NCBI RefSeq assembly: GCF_001889045.1
Contig: NZ_CP018155.1
Location: forward strand, 2,234,001 to 2,298,000
Direction: 5' to 3'
Source of the DNA: Tenacibaculum todarodis
GTDB taxonomy: Bacteria > Bacteroidota > Bacteroidia > Flavobacteriales > Flavobacteriaceae
DNA length: 64,000 nt
The notes under the pieces are model-generated. The model worked only from the letters and a program-made list of their open reading frames with translations, searched no databases and was not told where the DNA came from. Position 1 is the first letter of the stretch. Each line of letters opens with the position of its first letter. Of the stretch, positions 45,368-54,089 are shown in pieces. The position numbers and the translations under genes are program-made.

Positions 45368-46642
45368 TTAAAATAGGTCGTCGCTTGTTATACTTTTTGT
45401 TCTTTTACTATAGTTGATAGATCTTTTCACGAAAAAATCTCCGTGTTTGGTTCCAATAATTTCATCATCAAACCAATCTGTTTCTGCTAATAAAGTTTGG
45501 TCTACATCAAACACTTTTGAAATACCAATACTTTCTAAAGAGTTATTAAATCTATTTTTAATAAACTCATTTATTACGTTTTTAGGTAAGAAGTCTAATT
45601 CTCCATCTTCAAAAATCCAATCTATTAGTTTACTTTCTGAAAGAAATGCTTCTTTACAGGTTTCTTGTACTAATAAATTATGTTCTTCATTAAACCAATC
45701 TGGATTTTCTTCTTTTATAATTTTAATTAAATCGATACCAAAATCTCCGTGAATTTGCTCTTCTTTAGAAGTTGCTTCTACAACGTTAGAAATTCCTTTT
45801 AATACATTTTTATGCTTATTAAAAGCCATTATAATAAGAAACTGAGAAAATAAAGATACGTGCTCAATAAATAGAGAAAATAAAATTATAGATTCAGAAA
45901 ACTCTTGGTTGTCTTCACTTTTTACATTTTTTAATGCATTTTCCAAGTAATTAACACGCTTCATAATTACAGGATTTTTCTTCAAGTTTTTAAACTCGTT
46001 GTTTAATCCTAAAACTTCTAATAAATGAGAGTATGCATCATGATGACGCACTTCACTTTCTGAAAACGTTGCTCCAACTGAACCAATTTCTGGTTTTGGC
46101 ATCTTTTTATAAATGTCTCCCCAAAAAGTTTTAACAGCAACTTCTATTTGAGAAATTGCTAACATGGTATTTTTTATAGCATTTTTCTCTACCTCAGTAA
46201 GCGATGTTTTAAAATCTTGTATATCACTTGTGTAATTAAACTCAGTGTGAATCCAATAAGAATGTCTAATGGCATCTACATATTCATTTAAAGCAGGATA
46301 TTCATATGGCTTTAAATTTATACGCTTCTCAAAAATATTAGCTTTTCTACTTCTTGTTTGCTCATCTCTATATAAAATGTACGCTTTTGCTACATCGTGA
46401 AAAGGACTGTCCATTAACTTGAACTCTACGATGTCTTGAACTTGCTCTACAGTTGGTGTATAAGTAGGTTCATTTAATTTTCTTTCTAATAAAGTACCGT
46501 TTACGATCTTAGAAATTGCTATAGCATCTTCTCTAGTACCGTGATTTACAGTAATCATCGCTTTTTCTATAGCGTTAATAATTTTTTCTAACTCAAAAAT
46601 AGTAGTTTCTGAGTCCCTTTTTATGATTTGCGTAATTTCCAC
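45368..46642 (-). CDS. nrdB: Ribonucleotide reductase beta subunit with N-terminal ATP-cone
   Basis: 424 residues, starting with GTG at 46642. Residues 1 to about 95 form an ATP-cone (KRDSETTIFELEKIINAIEKAM...VNHGTREDAIAISKIVNG...VEQVQDIVEFKLMD), the allosteric dATP/ATP switch normally found on NrdA. The rest is the four-helix metal carrier, with ligand motifs SESEVRHHDAYSH, SLFIEHVSLFSQF and SKEEQIHGDFG. NrdB-linked cones are described for Leeuwenhoekiella blandensis, where dATP makes the beta subunits associate into inactive oligomers and the metal centre is di-manganese. The metal used here cannot be read. Confidence 0.95.
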   Translation of the reverse strand: MEITQIIKRDSETTIFELEKIINAIEKAMITVNHGTREDAIAISKIVNGTLLERKLNEPTYTPTVEQVQDIVEFKLMDSPFHDVAKAYILYRDEQTRSRKANIFEKRINLKPYEYPALNEYVDAIRHSYWIHTEFNYTSDIQDFKTSLTEVEKNAIKNTMLAISQIEVAVKTFWGDIYKKMPKPEIGSVGATFSESEVRHHDAYSHLLEVLGLNNEFKNLKKNPVIMKRVNYLENALKNVKSEDNQEFSESIILFSLFIEHVSLFSQFLIIMAFNKHKNVLKGISNVVEATSKEEQIHGDFGIDLIKIIKEENPDWFNEEHNLLVQETCKEAFLSESKLIDWIFEDGELDFLPKNVINEFIKNRFNNSLESIGISKVFDVDQTLLAETDWFDDEIIGTKHGDFFVKRSINYSKRTKSITSDDLF

Positions 46643-47032
46643 GGTAAAATAAGATTATTTAATTGTTAATTAATCGTTGAGAACGACTCTCACAAAGATT
46701 GCTTTTTTTGCTTCAAAATGAAAGCCATACTTATTCACAAAACCCTTGAAGTTTTTAACAAAAACTGTTTTTTTTTGTTTTTTATTAAAAAAACAATTTT
46801 TATAACAAATTGATTAACAGTTATTTAAAAATTAAAAAACGCTCCTACATGTGTGTTTTATGGAAATTCTTAAAAACGGCATATTTGAAATTTGTAGCTA
46901 TTATTTATTTAAAGTTATTTGAATTTAGTTTTTTTATAAAAAAGGATTTTAACTAAAAATAAAAAACTCATTAAGAAAATTAGTTAAATAGTAGTATCTT
47001 TATAGCTTATTAACAATTTATATTTATTACAA
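46643..47032. other. 390-base AT-rich intergenic region upstream of nrdBA and the cold-shock gene
   Basis: Contains a small inverted repeat TCGTT/AACGA (46672-46684), a near -7 box for nrdB (AATCTTTG on the minus strand, about 46693-46701), one DnaA-box-like TTATTCACA (46731-46739), long T and A runs, and TATCTTTA (46995-47002), a near -7 box for the cold-shock gene. No NrdR-box pair, open frame or tRNA seen. Confidence 0.5.
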
Positions 47033-47224
47033 GTGAAAAACGGTACAGTAAAATTTTTTAACGAATCTAAAGGATTTGGGTTTGTTATTGAAGATGGTTC
47101 AAAAGAAGAGTATTTCGTGCACGTAAGTGGTTTAATCGATGAGATTAGAGAAGGAGATGCAGTAGAATTTGACTTAAAAGAAGGTAGAAAAGGCTTAAAT
47201 GCAGTAGACGTTAGAGTAATCTAA
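47033..47224 (+). CDS. Cold-shock domain protein
   Basis: 63 residues, starting with GTG at 47033. Single CSD: KNGTVKFFNESKGFGFVIEDGSKEEYFVHVSGL. RNP1 is KGFGFV and RNP2 is EYFVHV. Binds single-stranded RNA/DNA as an RNA chaperone. Followed at once by a perfect terminator; preceded by a long AT-rich leader region, as often seen for csp genes. Confidence 0.95.
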   Translation: MKNGTVKFFNESKGFGFVIEDGSKEEYFVHVSGLIDEIREGDAVEFDLKEGRKGLNAVDVRVI

Positions 47225-47245
47225 TTTTTATTTTTTACAAAACAC

Positions 47246-47275
47246 AAACCTCGTAAATCTTTACGAGGTTTTTTT
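47246..47275 (+). terminator. Terminator after the cold-shock gene
   Basis: Perfect 12-base arms AAACCTCGTAAA/TTTACGAGGTTT with a 2-base centre and a T-run. Confidence 0.92.
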
Positions 47276-47300
47276 ATACCTAATAATATTATAAACAAAA

Positions 47301-47335
47301 AAAAGCGACACATAAGTATCGCTTTTGTTTTTTCA
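47301..47335. terminator. Second hairpin downstream of the cold-shock gene
   Basis: Arms AAAAGCGA/TCGCTTTT (47301-47308 with 47319-47326) with A- and T-runs. No gene needs it directly; it may be a back-up terminator or end an unseen short transcript. Confidence 0.6.
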
Positions 47336-47452
47336 TAATTAATTAATCCCCCAATTCCTTAACTATGTTTTAAATTCAAACTGAATTTTAATATTTTGTA
47401 ACCCTTCAATTACACTACAAATATACATTATATGCTAGGTTTTAAAATAGTG

Positions 47453-47505
47453 TTTTGTATAAATGGTATTGTTTTTTGTATAATCTGCTATTTTTTGTGT
47501 TATAA
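47453..47505 (+). promoter_or_regulatory. Direct repeats upstream of the LytTR regulator, with -7 box further downstream
   Basis: TTTTGTATAA at 47453-47462 and again at 47474-47483, exactly 21 bases apart, with a looser third copy TTTTGTGTTATAA from 47493. A -7 box TATTTTTG follows at 47540-47547, 23 bases before the ATG. LytTR domains bind pairs of direct repeats spaced by two helical turns, so autoregulation is plausible. The remainder of the 345-base gap (47225-47569) holds the two hairpins and nothing else I can see. Confidence 0.5.
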
Positions 47506-47569
47506 TTTTCTTAAAAAGATGTTTTATAAAATTATATAGTATTTTTGAAACCTAAAACCCTCTTTACTT

Positions 47570-48304
47570 ATGATAAATGCTGTAATTGTAGACGACGAGC
47601 TTAAAGCAATAAAAAGTTTGTCTTGGGAAATTTCTAATTTCAAAGAAATTATTAATGTTGTAGCTACTTTTAACAATCCAGAAGAAGCCCTTGTTTATCT
47701 AAAAAAAAATAAAATAGATTGTCTTTTTTTAGATATTGAAATGCCAACCATGGATGGTTTTCAATTCTTAGAACGAATTGAAAAAAGAGATTTTGCTGTG
47801 GTTATTACAACTGCTTATAATGACTACGCAATTAAAGCATTAAAAAACGAAGCAATAGATTATCTTTTAAAACCGATTGACACCGATGATTTAAAAGACA
47901 CACTAGAAAAGGTTGAGAAACATAACTATCATTTTGATAATACAGAAAAATTTGAAAAAATATTAACTGGTTTTAATGAGAAGTTTAATCAACGAAAAAT
48001 TACTGTTAGTACAGACGGAAAACTTATCTTCTTAGAGTCTGATGAAATTTTATTTGTAGAGTCTGAAGGAAATTATTCAACAATACATACTATAGGAAAC
48101 AAAAAAATTGTCTTAACAAAAAAACTTAAAGAGGTAGATCAATTATTGCCTTCAAATCATTTTTTTAGAATTCATAATTCATTTATCATCAATTTAAATA
48201 AAATTAAAGAATTCTTAAAAACAGATGGTTATGTTATAATTGAAGGAAATCATAAAATACCTGTTTCTCGTCAAAGAAAATCTGAGTTTTTAGAAAAATT
48301 TTAA
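47570..48304 (+). CDS. LytTR-family response regulator
   Basis: 244 residues. Receiver domain 1-120: acidic pair in VIVDDE, phosphorylated Asp55 in CLFLDIEMPTMDG, Thr in VVITTAYNDYA, Lys in YLLKPID. LytTR DNA-binding domain about 140-244 (ITVSTDGKLIFLESDEILFVESEGNYSTIHT..., RIHNSFIINLNKIKEF). Pairs with the histidine kinase gene that starts 14 bases downstream. Own promoter with direct repeats upstream. Confidence 0.95.
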   Translation: MINAVIVDDELKAIKSLSWEISNFKEIINVVATFNNPEEALVYLKKNKIDCLFLDIEMPTMDGFQFLERIEKRDFAVVITTAYNDYAIKALKNEAIDYLLKPIDTDDLKDTLEKVEKHNYHFDNTEKFEKILTGFNEKFNQRKITVSTDGKLIFLESDEILFVESEGNYSTIHTIGNKKIVLTKKLKEVDQLLPSNHFFRIHNSFIINLNKIKEFLKTDGYVIIEGNHKIPVSRQRKSEFLEKF

Positions 48305-48317
48305 GCATCGTTATAGC

Positions 48318-50231
48318 ATGAAAAAAATACTTTTTACTTTTATTATTCTTTTTTCTATTTCAATTTCTTCACAAGAAAAAGAAGTAAATGAAAAAATACA
48401 ATACCTTATTAATAATAACATTATTAGCGATGATATTGTAGACTCTATTTTTAAAAAGCATAGAAGACATGAAAAAGATTTAAAATTATTAATTAATAAA
48501 AGTAAAGAGAGCTCTTATTTATATGGTCAGTTTTATGGACATAGATCTTTAGGAAGAATAAATAGGGATCTTTCTTTATTTGAAAAATCTATTTCTGAAT
48601 ACAATAAAGCTGTAGAAATAACCAAACAACTAAAGGATACAATCTCAGAATTAAAAGTATTAAACTCAATAGGTTCAGCTTACAGAAGACAAGATGACAT
48701 TCCAAATGCATTAAACTACCACCAAGAAGCTCTTGACATTGCCCTGAATATTAAAAACCCAAGTATTGATATCAAAAAAAGTATTAGTATTTCTCAAAAC
48801 AGTATGGGAAATCTTTATATTTCATTAAGACAATATGAGTTAGCTTTAAATGAATTTAGTAATTCAATTGTTGTGCAAAAACAACTTAATAATAAGTTAG
48901 GTCTTGCTATTAACTATCAAAATATCGGTAATGCAAAAGAAGAGCTTGGTGATTTAGATGGTGCATATGAAAACTACCTTAAATCTTTAAATTTTAATAA
49001 TGCTCTTGAAAACAGTGTTGGTAAAATTATCTGTGCTTATAGTATAGCTAATGTATTAATAAAACAAAAAAAATACGACAAAGCACTAAAAACAGTTGAT
49101 ACTGTTTTACAAAGAGCCATTAAACAAAAAGATATGTATTATCTTTCTAACACCTATAATACTTTAGGTTTAGCTCAAGTACATCTGAATAAATTAAACC
49201 CAGCACAAAAAAATTTAAACAAAGCGCTACAGATTGCTTCTAACTATAATGTTCAAAATATTGTAGTACGGTCTAATGAAAATTTATCATTATTATATGA
49301 AAAGAAAAAAGATTTTAAGAAAGCTCATCAATATTATAAGATAGCAAAAGAAGAAGACGCAAAAACCTACAACAACCTCAACCTACTATATGTTAACGAA
49401 TTAAGATCTAGATACGATAAACAAAGAACTAAAAACCAACTTAAAGATTTATCTAAACAAAATGAAATTGCTAAACTACAATTAGAAAAAAATAGAAATA
49501 TCTTTATACTTATTGCGAGTTTATTTGTTCTTTTAATTGTTATTCTATATTCAATAATAAGGGAACGTTCTTTACGAAACGAGAAAAAATTTCTTACTCT
49601 AAAACAAGAAGCATTGCAAAGTCAAATGAACCCTCATTTTATTTTTAATGCTTTAAATTCTATAAAACTTTACATCATAAATAATGAGCAAAAAAATGCA
49701 GTTTATTATTTAAATAAATTTGCTAAACTTATTAGAAAAATACTTGAAGCATCTAACGTAAAAGAAATAAGCTTAAGAGAAGAGTTAGAAACAATGGAGT
49801 TATATATGAGTATAGAAAACATCCGTTTTAACAATGAAATAAACTACACATTTAGTGTAGATGAAAACTTAAAATTAGATAGTATAAAAATACCTCCATT
49901 AGTTTTACAACCATTTATAGAAAACGCTATTTGGCATGGTTTATCTTCTAAAAAAGGGATTAAGAAAATAGCTCTTTCTGTAACAAAAACAGAAGAAGAT
50001 TATATTTTGATTTCTATTGAAGATAATGGTATTGGGAGAAAAGCTTCTGCCAAAATTAAAGCAGGTAAAACTACAAATAGAAAATCTATTGGAATTGGTT
50101 TAACTACAGAGCGATTAAGAAGTTTTGTAAGAGGTTTAGAAAAAGATTTCTCTCTTAAATATACAGATATTAATGGCGAAAAAAATAATATTGAAGGAAC
50201 AAAAGTAGAGATTAAAATACCTTTGGTTTAA
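48318..50231 (+). CDS. Sensor histidine kinase of the LytS/YehU type with extracytoplasmic TPR domain
   Basis: 637 residues. Signal peptide (FTFIILFSISISS-Q), then TPR repeats about 85-355 (e.g. ALNYHQEALDIALN, GAYENYLKSLNFN, KAHQYYKIAKEE), a coiled coil (about 358-393), one membrane helix (about 394-414, IFILIASLFVLLIVILYSII), a His_kinase domain with phospho-acceptor His440 in QMNPHFIFNALNSIK, and HATPase_c with IENAIWHG and EDNGIGRKAS. The periplasmic TPR sensor suggests recognition of a protein or peptide. The partner regulator is directly upstream. Its 3' end overlaps convergent dinB by 4 bases. Confidence 0.93.
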   Translation: MKKILFTFIILFSISISSQEKEVNEKIQYLINNNIISDDIVDSIFKKHRRHEKDLKLLINKSKESSYLYGQFYGHRSLGRINRDLSLFEKSISEYNKAVEITKQLKDTISELKVLNSIGSAYRRQDDIPNALNYHQEALDIALNIKNPSIDIKKSISISQNSMGNLYISLRQYELALNEFSNSIVVQKQLNNKLGLAINYQNIGNAKEELGDLDGAYENYLKSLNFNNALENSVGKIICAYSIANVLIKQKKYDKALKTVDTVLQRAIKQKDMYYLSNTYNTLGLAQVHLNKLNPAQKNLNKALQIASNYNVQNIVVRSNENLSLLYEKKKDFKKAHQYYKIAKEEDAKTYNNLNLLYVNELRSRYDKQRTKNQLKDLSKQNEIAKLQLEKNRNIFILIASLFVLLIVILYSIIRERSLRNEKKFLTLKQEALQSQMNPHFIFNALNSIKLYIINNEQKNAVYYLNKFAKLIRKILEASNVKEISLREELETMELYMSIENIRFNNEINYTFSVDENLKLDSIKIPPLVLQPFIENAIWHGLSSKKGIKKIALSVTKTEEDYILISIEDNGIGRKASAKIKAGKTTNRKSIGIGLTTERLRSFVRGLEKDFSLKYTDINGEKNNIEGTKVEIKIPLV

Positions 50232-51310
50232 AAATCGAACTTTAATTGTATAAAAACAGGTTCTCTCTTTTCTGTATTTAAGTTACTGAAAGAAATACCT
50301 ACTAAACGAACCGAATTTTGTAGTTTTTCTTGATACAACAACTCTTTAACAATGGGTAAAAATTCTTCTTTTTGTTGAAGAAAATTCAATCCAGTTTTGC
50401 TTCGAGTTTGCATTGTAAAATCTGAATATTTAATTTTTAAGGTAACCGTTTTTCCTTTAGTATCTGACTTTACCAAACGTCGTTCTAATTCATCTGCAAT
50501 TTTAGATAGTTTTTCCATCAGAAATACTTCCGAAGAAATATTATCAAAAAAAGTTCTTTCTGCAGCAACCGATTTTCTAATTCTATTCGGTTTTACAACG
50601 CTTTTACTAATTCCTCTAACAATATTGTAATAATGTGCACCACTTTTTCCGAAGAGATTTACCAATTCTTCAATAGTTTTATTCTTTAAATCTAACCCAG
50701 TAAAAATTCCAAAATTGTACATCTTAGCTGCGGTAACTTTACCAACGCCATAAAATTTATTTACTGGTAACTGTTCTAAAAAATCTAAAACTTCTTCCGG
50801 GTTTATCGTTTTTTGTCCGTTTGGCTTGTTAATATCAGACGCTACTTTGGCAATAAATTTATTAATTGAAATTCCTGCAGAAGCTCTCAACTCAAGTTTA
50901 TCCCAAATTTTCTGGCGAATTTCTTCTGCAATCATACTCGCAGACGGATTTCCTTTTTTATTTTCAGTAACATCAATATATGCTTCGTCTAAAGATAGTG
51001 GTTCAACTAAATCTGAATACTCGTGGAATATTTTTCGTATTTCAGTTGAAATTTCCTTGTAGCGCTCAAAACGTGGTGGAACAAAAATTAAATGCGGACA
51101 TTTTTGTCTTGCCAAAACCCCGCTCATTGCAGAACGTACTCCAAATTTTCTTGCCTCATAACTTGCTGCTGAAATCACTCCACGCTTACCGCTTCCACCA
51201 ACAGCAAGAGGTTTATCTCTCAAATCAGGATTGTCCAATTGCTCTACAGATGCGTAAAAAGCATCCATATCTACATGAATTATTTTTTTAAATGGTGGTT
51301 TTAGTTCCAT
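50228..51310 (-). CDS. dinB: DNA polymerase IV (Y family)
   Basis: 360 residues. Translesion polymerase. Catalytic acids: Asp14 in HVDMDAFYASVEQ and the pair in PLSLDEAYIDVT (about 102-113); SAGISINKFIAKVASDINKPNG, the little-finger region and a C-terminal end LKFDF that could serve as a clamp-binding peptide. Promoter: minus-strand TACTTTTG at 51363-51370, divergent from hflX. Its end overlaps the kinase gene by 4 bases without a terminator between them. Confidence 0.95.
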   Translation of the reverse strand: MELKPPFKKIIHVDMDAFYASVEQLDNPDLRDKPLAVGGSGKRGVISAASYEARKFGVRSAMSGVLARQKCPHLIFVPPRFERYKEISTEIRKIFHEYSDLVEPLSLDEAYIDVTENKKGNPSASMIAEEIRQKIWDKLELRASAGISINKFIAKVASDINKPNGQKTINPEEVLDFLEQLPVNKFYGVGKVTAAKMYNFGIFTGLDLKNKTIEELVNLFGKSGAHYYNIVRGISKSVVKPNRIRKSVAAERTFFDNISSEVFLMEKLSKIADELERRLVKSDTKGKTVTLKIKYSDFTMQTRSKTGLNFLQQKEEFLPIVKELLYQEKLQNSVRLVGISFSNLNTEKREPVFIQLKFDF

Positions 51311-51362
51311 GTTATTCTGACAACTAATTTGTGCTTTTCTTTTTAAAAATTCATTATGAACT

Positions 51363-51408
51363 CAAAAGTAAAAAAATCAAAATCAATACAACAATATTTG
51401 TACTTTTG
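51363..51408. promoter_or_regulatory. Divergent promoters of dinB and hflX
   Basis: Minus strand TACTTTTG (51363-51370) and plus strand TACTTTTG (51401-51408). The plus element ends 6 bases before the hflX ATG at 51415. Confidence 0.65.
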
Positions 51409-51414
51409 TTGTGT

Positions 51415-52620
51415 ATGATAGACGAGAGAGAAGTAACTTCAGAAAAAGCCGTTTTAATTGGTGTAATTACACAACAACAAAACGAAACACAATCAGATGA
51501 ATATTTAGATGAGTTAGAGTTTTTAACATTAACTGCTGGAGGAAAAGCGGTAAAACGCTTTGTTCAAAAAATGGAAAAACCAAATCCTAAAACATTTTTA
51601 GGTGTTGGTAAACTAGACGAAGTAAGAGCCTACATAGAATCTCACAATATTGGTACTGCTATTTTTGATGATGAATTATCACCAGCACAAATAAGAAATA
51701 TAGAAAAAGTTTTAGATTGTAAAATCTTAGACAGAACCAACTTAATCTTAGACATTTTTGCTCAAAGAGCGCAAACAAGCTCAGCAAAAACACAGGTAGA
51801 ATTGGCACAATGTCAATATTTATTACCTCGTTTAACACGTCTTTGGACGCACCTCGACAAACAAAAAGGTGGTATTGGAATGCGTGGTCCTGGTGAAACA
51901 GAGATTGAAACAGATAGACGTATTATTCGTGATAAAATTACCGTCTTAAAAAAGAAGCTTTTAACTATTGATAAACAAATGGCTGTGCAACGTAAAAACC
52001 GTGGTAAAATGGTTAGAGTTGCTTTAGTTGGATATACAAATGTGGGTAAATCTACCCTAATGAATGTAGTTAGTAAAAGTGATGTTTTTGCAGAAAACAA
52101 GCTTTTTGCAACCTTAGACACAACCGTTAGAAAAGTTGTTATTAAGAACATTCCGTTTTTAATGACAGACACAGTTGGGTTTATTAGAAAATTACCAACA
52201 CAATTAGTTGAGTCTTTTAAATCTACGTTAGATGAAGTTCGCGAAGCAGATTTATTACTACATGTTGTAGATATTTCGCATCCTAATTTTGAAGATCATA
52301 TTGCTTCCGTAAATACAATTTTAGATGAAATTGATAGCGGTGACAAACCTATAATAATGGTTTTTAATAAAATTGATGCATATTCTCATGAAACCATTGA
52401 TGAGGACGATTTAGTTACTGAAAAAACGAAAATACATTACACTTTAGAAGATTGGAAAAAAACTTGGATGAGTGATTTAGAAAAAGAATCTATCTTTATT
52501 TCTGCTTTAAACAAGGATAATTTAGAGGCTTTTAAAGAAAAAACATATCAACAAGTTAAAAAAATACACATTCAGCGTTTTCCATATAATAACTTTTTAT
52601 ATGATGAGTATACTGAATAA
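51415..52620 (+). CDS. hflX: GTPase HflX
   Basis: 401 residues from the ATG at 51415 (MIDEREVTSEKAVLIGV). The frame is open from 51331, but the promoter lies in between and the extra residues are not family-like. Ribosome-splitting and rescue GTPase. N-terminal HflX domain (FLGVGKLDEV, IFDDELSPAQIRNIEK, RTNLILDIFAQRAQTSSAKTQVELAQ, GGIGMRGPGETEIETDRR); G domain with GYTNVGKST (G1), DTVGFIRKLPTQ (G3) and NKID (G4). Ends at a perfect terminator. Confidence 0.96.
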   Translation: MIDEREVTSEKAVLIGVITQQQNETQSDEYLDELEFLTLTAGGKAVKRFVQKMEKPNPKTFLGVGKLDEVRAYIESHNIGTAIFDDELSPAQIRNIEKVLDCKILDRTNLILDIFAQRAQTSSAKTQVELAQCQYLLPRLTRLWTHLDKQKGGIGMRGPGETEIETDRRIIRDKITVLKKKLLTIDKQMAVQRKNRGKMVRVALVGYTNVGKSTLMNVVSKSDVFAENKLFATLDTTVRKVVIKNIPFLMTDTVGFIRKLPTQLVESFKSTLDEVREADLLLHVVDISHPNFEDHIASVNTILDEIDSGDKPIIMVFNKIDAYSHETIDEDDLVTEKTKIHYTLEDWKKTWMSDLEKESIFISALNKDNLEAFKEKTYQQVKKIHIQRFPYNNFLYDEYTE

Positions 52621-52629
52621 TTTAAATAA

Positions 52630-52658
52630 AAAAATCCCGCTTTAGCGGGATTTTTTTT
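52630..52658. terminator. Bidirectional terminator between hflX and the arsenic-type operon
   Basis: Stem AAATCCCGC/GCGGGATTT with loop TTTA, flanked by A- and T-runs; ends both converging units. Confidence 0.92.
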
Positions 52659-53287
52659 TACTTTATTAGAGAAAAAACATACAATAACTCTGTTGCTATT
52701 TGTAAGCTTCTTTCATTATATTTTTCTGCTTGTTGTGGTGTGTTATCAAATGCTTTAGGATCTTCAAAAGTAATAGGGATTCTTGTTTCTGCACCTGCAA
52801 TAAAAGGACAACCTCCATCTGCTTGCGAGCACGTCATTATTGCTGCAAATTTAGATTTTGGGTTAAAATCGCTATCTAACTTTTTAGAAAATCCAATTAT
52901 TGGGTGTTCGTTTTCTGAAAACTTTATACTATAAACTGGGTTTTTTCCTTCGGAAAGGGTTGTTATTTGAAAACCTGAATTTTGTAACGTTTTTGCAACT
53001 ACAGGAAAAAGTGCTGTTTCTTCCGTTCCACCAGAGTAACAAAATACATTTTTAACGTTAAAATAATTTGCCATTGTTTGCGCCCAAACTTGTGATAAAT
53101 GACTTCTTCTAGAATTGTGCGTACAAATAAAATTGATTCTAATTTCTTGCTTATTATCAACTTTAGCCTGTATAAAATCTACTAATGGTTGTAGAACTTG
53201 TTTACGTTCTTCAGAAATAGTTTGTGGATCTAATCCTTTAATTGTTGATGCTATTTCTGAAAATAAGGTTGTTAGTGTTGTTGTCAT
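52658..53287 (-). CDS. arsC: Arsenate reductase of the thioredoxin-coupled, low-molecular-weight phosphatase type
   Basis: 209 residues, longer than the usual 130-140 because of about 48 extra N-terminal residues. P-loop FICTHNSRRS with nucleophile Cys55. The redox cysteines Cys153 and Cys160 in CSQADGGCP have the seven-residue separation of the Cys82/Cys89 pair of thioredoxin-coupled ArsC. General acid in FEDPKAF (about 178). Reduces arsenate to arsenite, or acts as a tyrosine phosphatase. Last gene of arsR-DUF6428-phosphoesterase-arsC. The arsenite exporter that usually follows is absent. Confidence 0.88.
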   Translation of the reverse strand: MTTTLTTLFSEIASTIKGLDPQTISEERKQVLQPLVDFIQAKVDNKQEIRINFICTHNSRRSHLSQVWAQTMANYFNVKNVFCYSGGTEETALFPVVAKTLQNSGFQITTLSEGKNPVYSIKFSENEHPIIGFSKKLDSDFNPKSKFAAIMTCSQADGGCPFIAGAETRIPITFEDPKAFDNTPQQAEKYNERSLQIATELLYVFSLIK

Positions 53288-53305
53288 TTTTATTTCAATG
53301 TTTGT

Positions 53306-54073
53306 CTAATATCCGTATCTTAAGTTTTCAGCAAAATCATTTGATAAAATGCTTTCTTCAACTGCTTTAGCAGCTTTTTCAATGTTGTAATTAAAACGTA
53401 TAAATTCTACTTTAATACTTTGTTTATTTAACAAAGAGGCGTTTTCATTTATGTCTAAAATTACATAACACCCTTTATTATTGTTGTCTTTTGGCTTTCC
53501 AACAGAACCTGTATTAATTGCATGTTTATATTTTAATTCTCCAGATTTTTTAGTGCTTAAAACTTTATGATAAGGCTTATGTGTATGTCCAAAACAAAGA
53601 ATATCTGCGTTTGCATTTTCCATTATGCTTAACATATTTTCGTTTTCTTCAAATAAATATTCATCTATTTTGTTTGGACTTCCGTGTACCAAAAGCAGGT
53701 TAAATTTAGATTCTTTTAATTGAAATTCTAAATTAATATGCATTGGTAATGTGTGTAAATATTTTCTATTTTCTAAACTAAGAACTTCATTTGTAAAAGC
53801 TTTAGAAATACTTCCTTTATTTAAGTTTTTATCTGTTTTATAAGCTGCTACATTGTCTGTAGACATTCTTGCAATATTAAAATCGTGATTACCTGCTATT
53901 GTTGGTATTCTTCTTTCTTTAATGGCTTGTATTACTTCATTTGGCCAAATATTATAACCTACCAAATCTCCAAGACAATATATTGCATCTATGTTTTGTT
54001 TATCTACACTTTCAAAGAAAGCGTTTAGTGCAGGTAAATTTGCATGTACATCACTAAATAAAGCTATTTTCAT
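53306..54073 (-). CDS. Metallophosphoesterase in the arsenic-type operon
   Basis: 255 residues, cytoplasmic. All calcineurin-like motifs are present: SDVHANLPAL (8-17), GDLVGYN, AGNHD, LLVHGSPN, CFGHTHKPY and NTGSVGKP. Small MPE of the YfcE/diadenosine tetraphosphatase-like type. Sits between DUF6428 (16 bases) and arsC (18 bases) on the same strand, so it is co-transcribed and probably induced by the same signal. Substrate unknown; a link to arsenic or phosphate stress is inference from the operon. Confidence 0.88.
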   Translation of the reverse strand: MKIALFSDVHANLPALNAFFESVDKQNIDAIYCLGDLVGYNIWPNEVIQAIKERRIPTIAGNHDFNIARMSTDNVAAYKTDKNLNKGSISKAFTNEVLSLENRKYLHTLPMHINLEFQLKESKFNLLLVHGSPNKIDEYLFEENENMLSIMENANADILCFGHTHKPYHKVLSTKKSGELKYKHAINTGSVGKPKDNNNKGCYVILDINENASLLNKQSIKVEFIRFNYNIEKAAKAVEESILSNDFAENLRYGY

Positions 54074-54089
54074 GTTTTCTATTTAAGAA

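Noticed and set aside
46731..46739. DnaA box suggesting a replication origin
   Set aside because: Only one box, no cluster, and no dnaA, dnaN or GC-skew evidence nearby.
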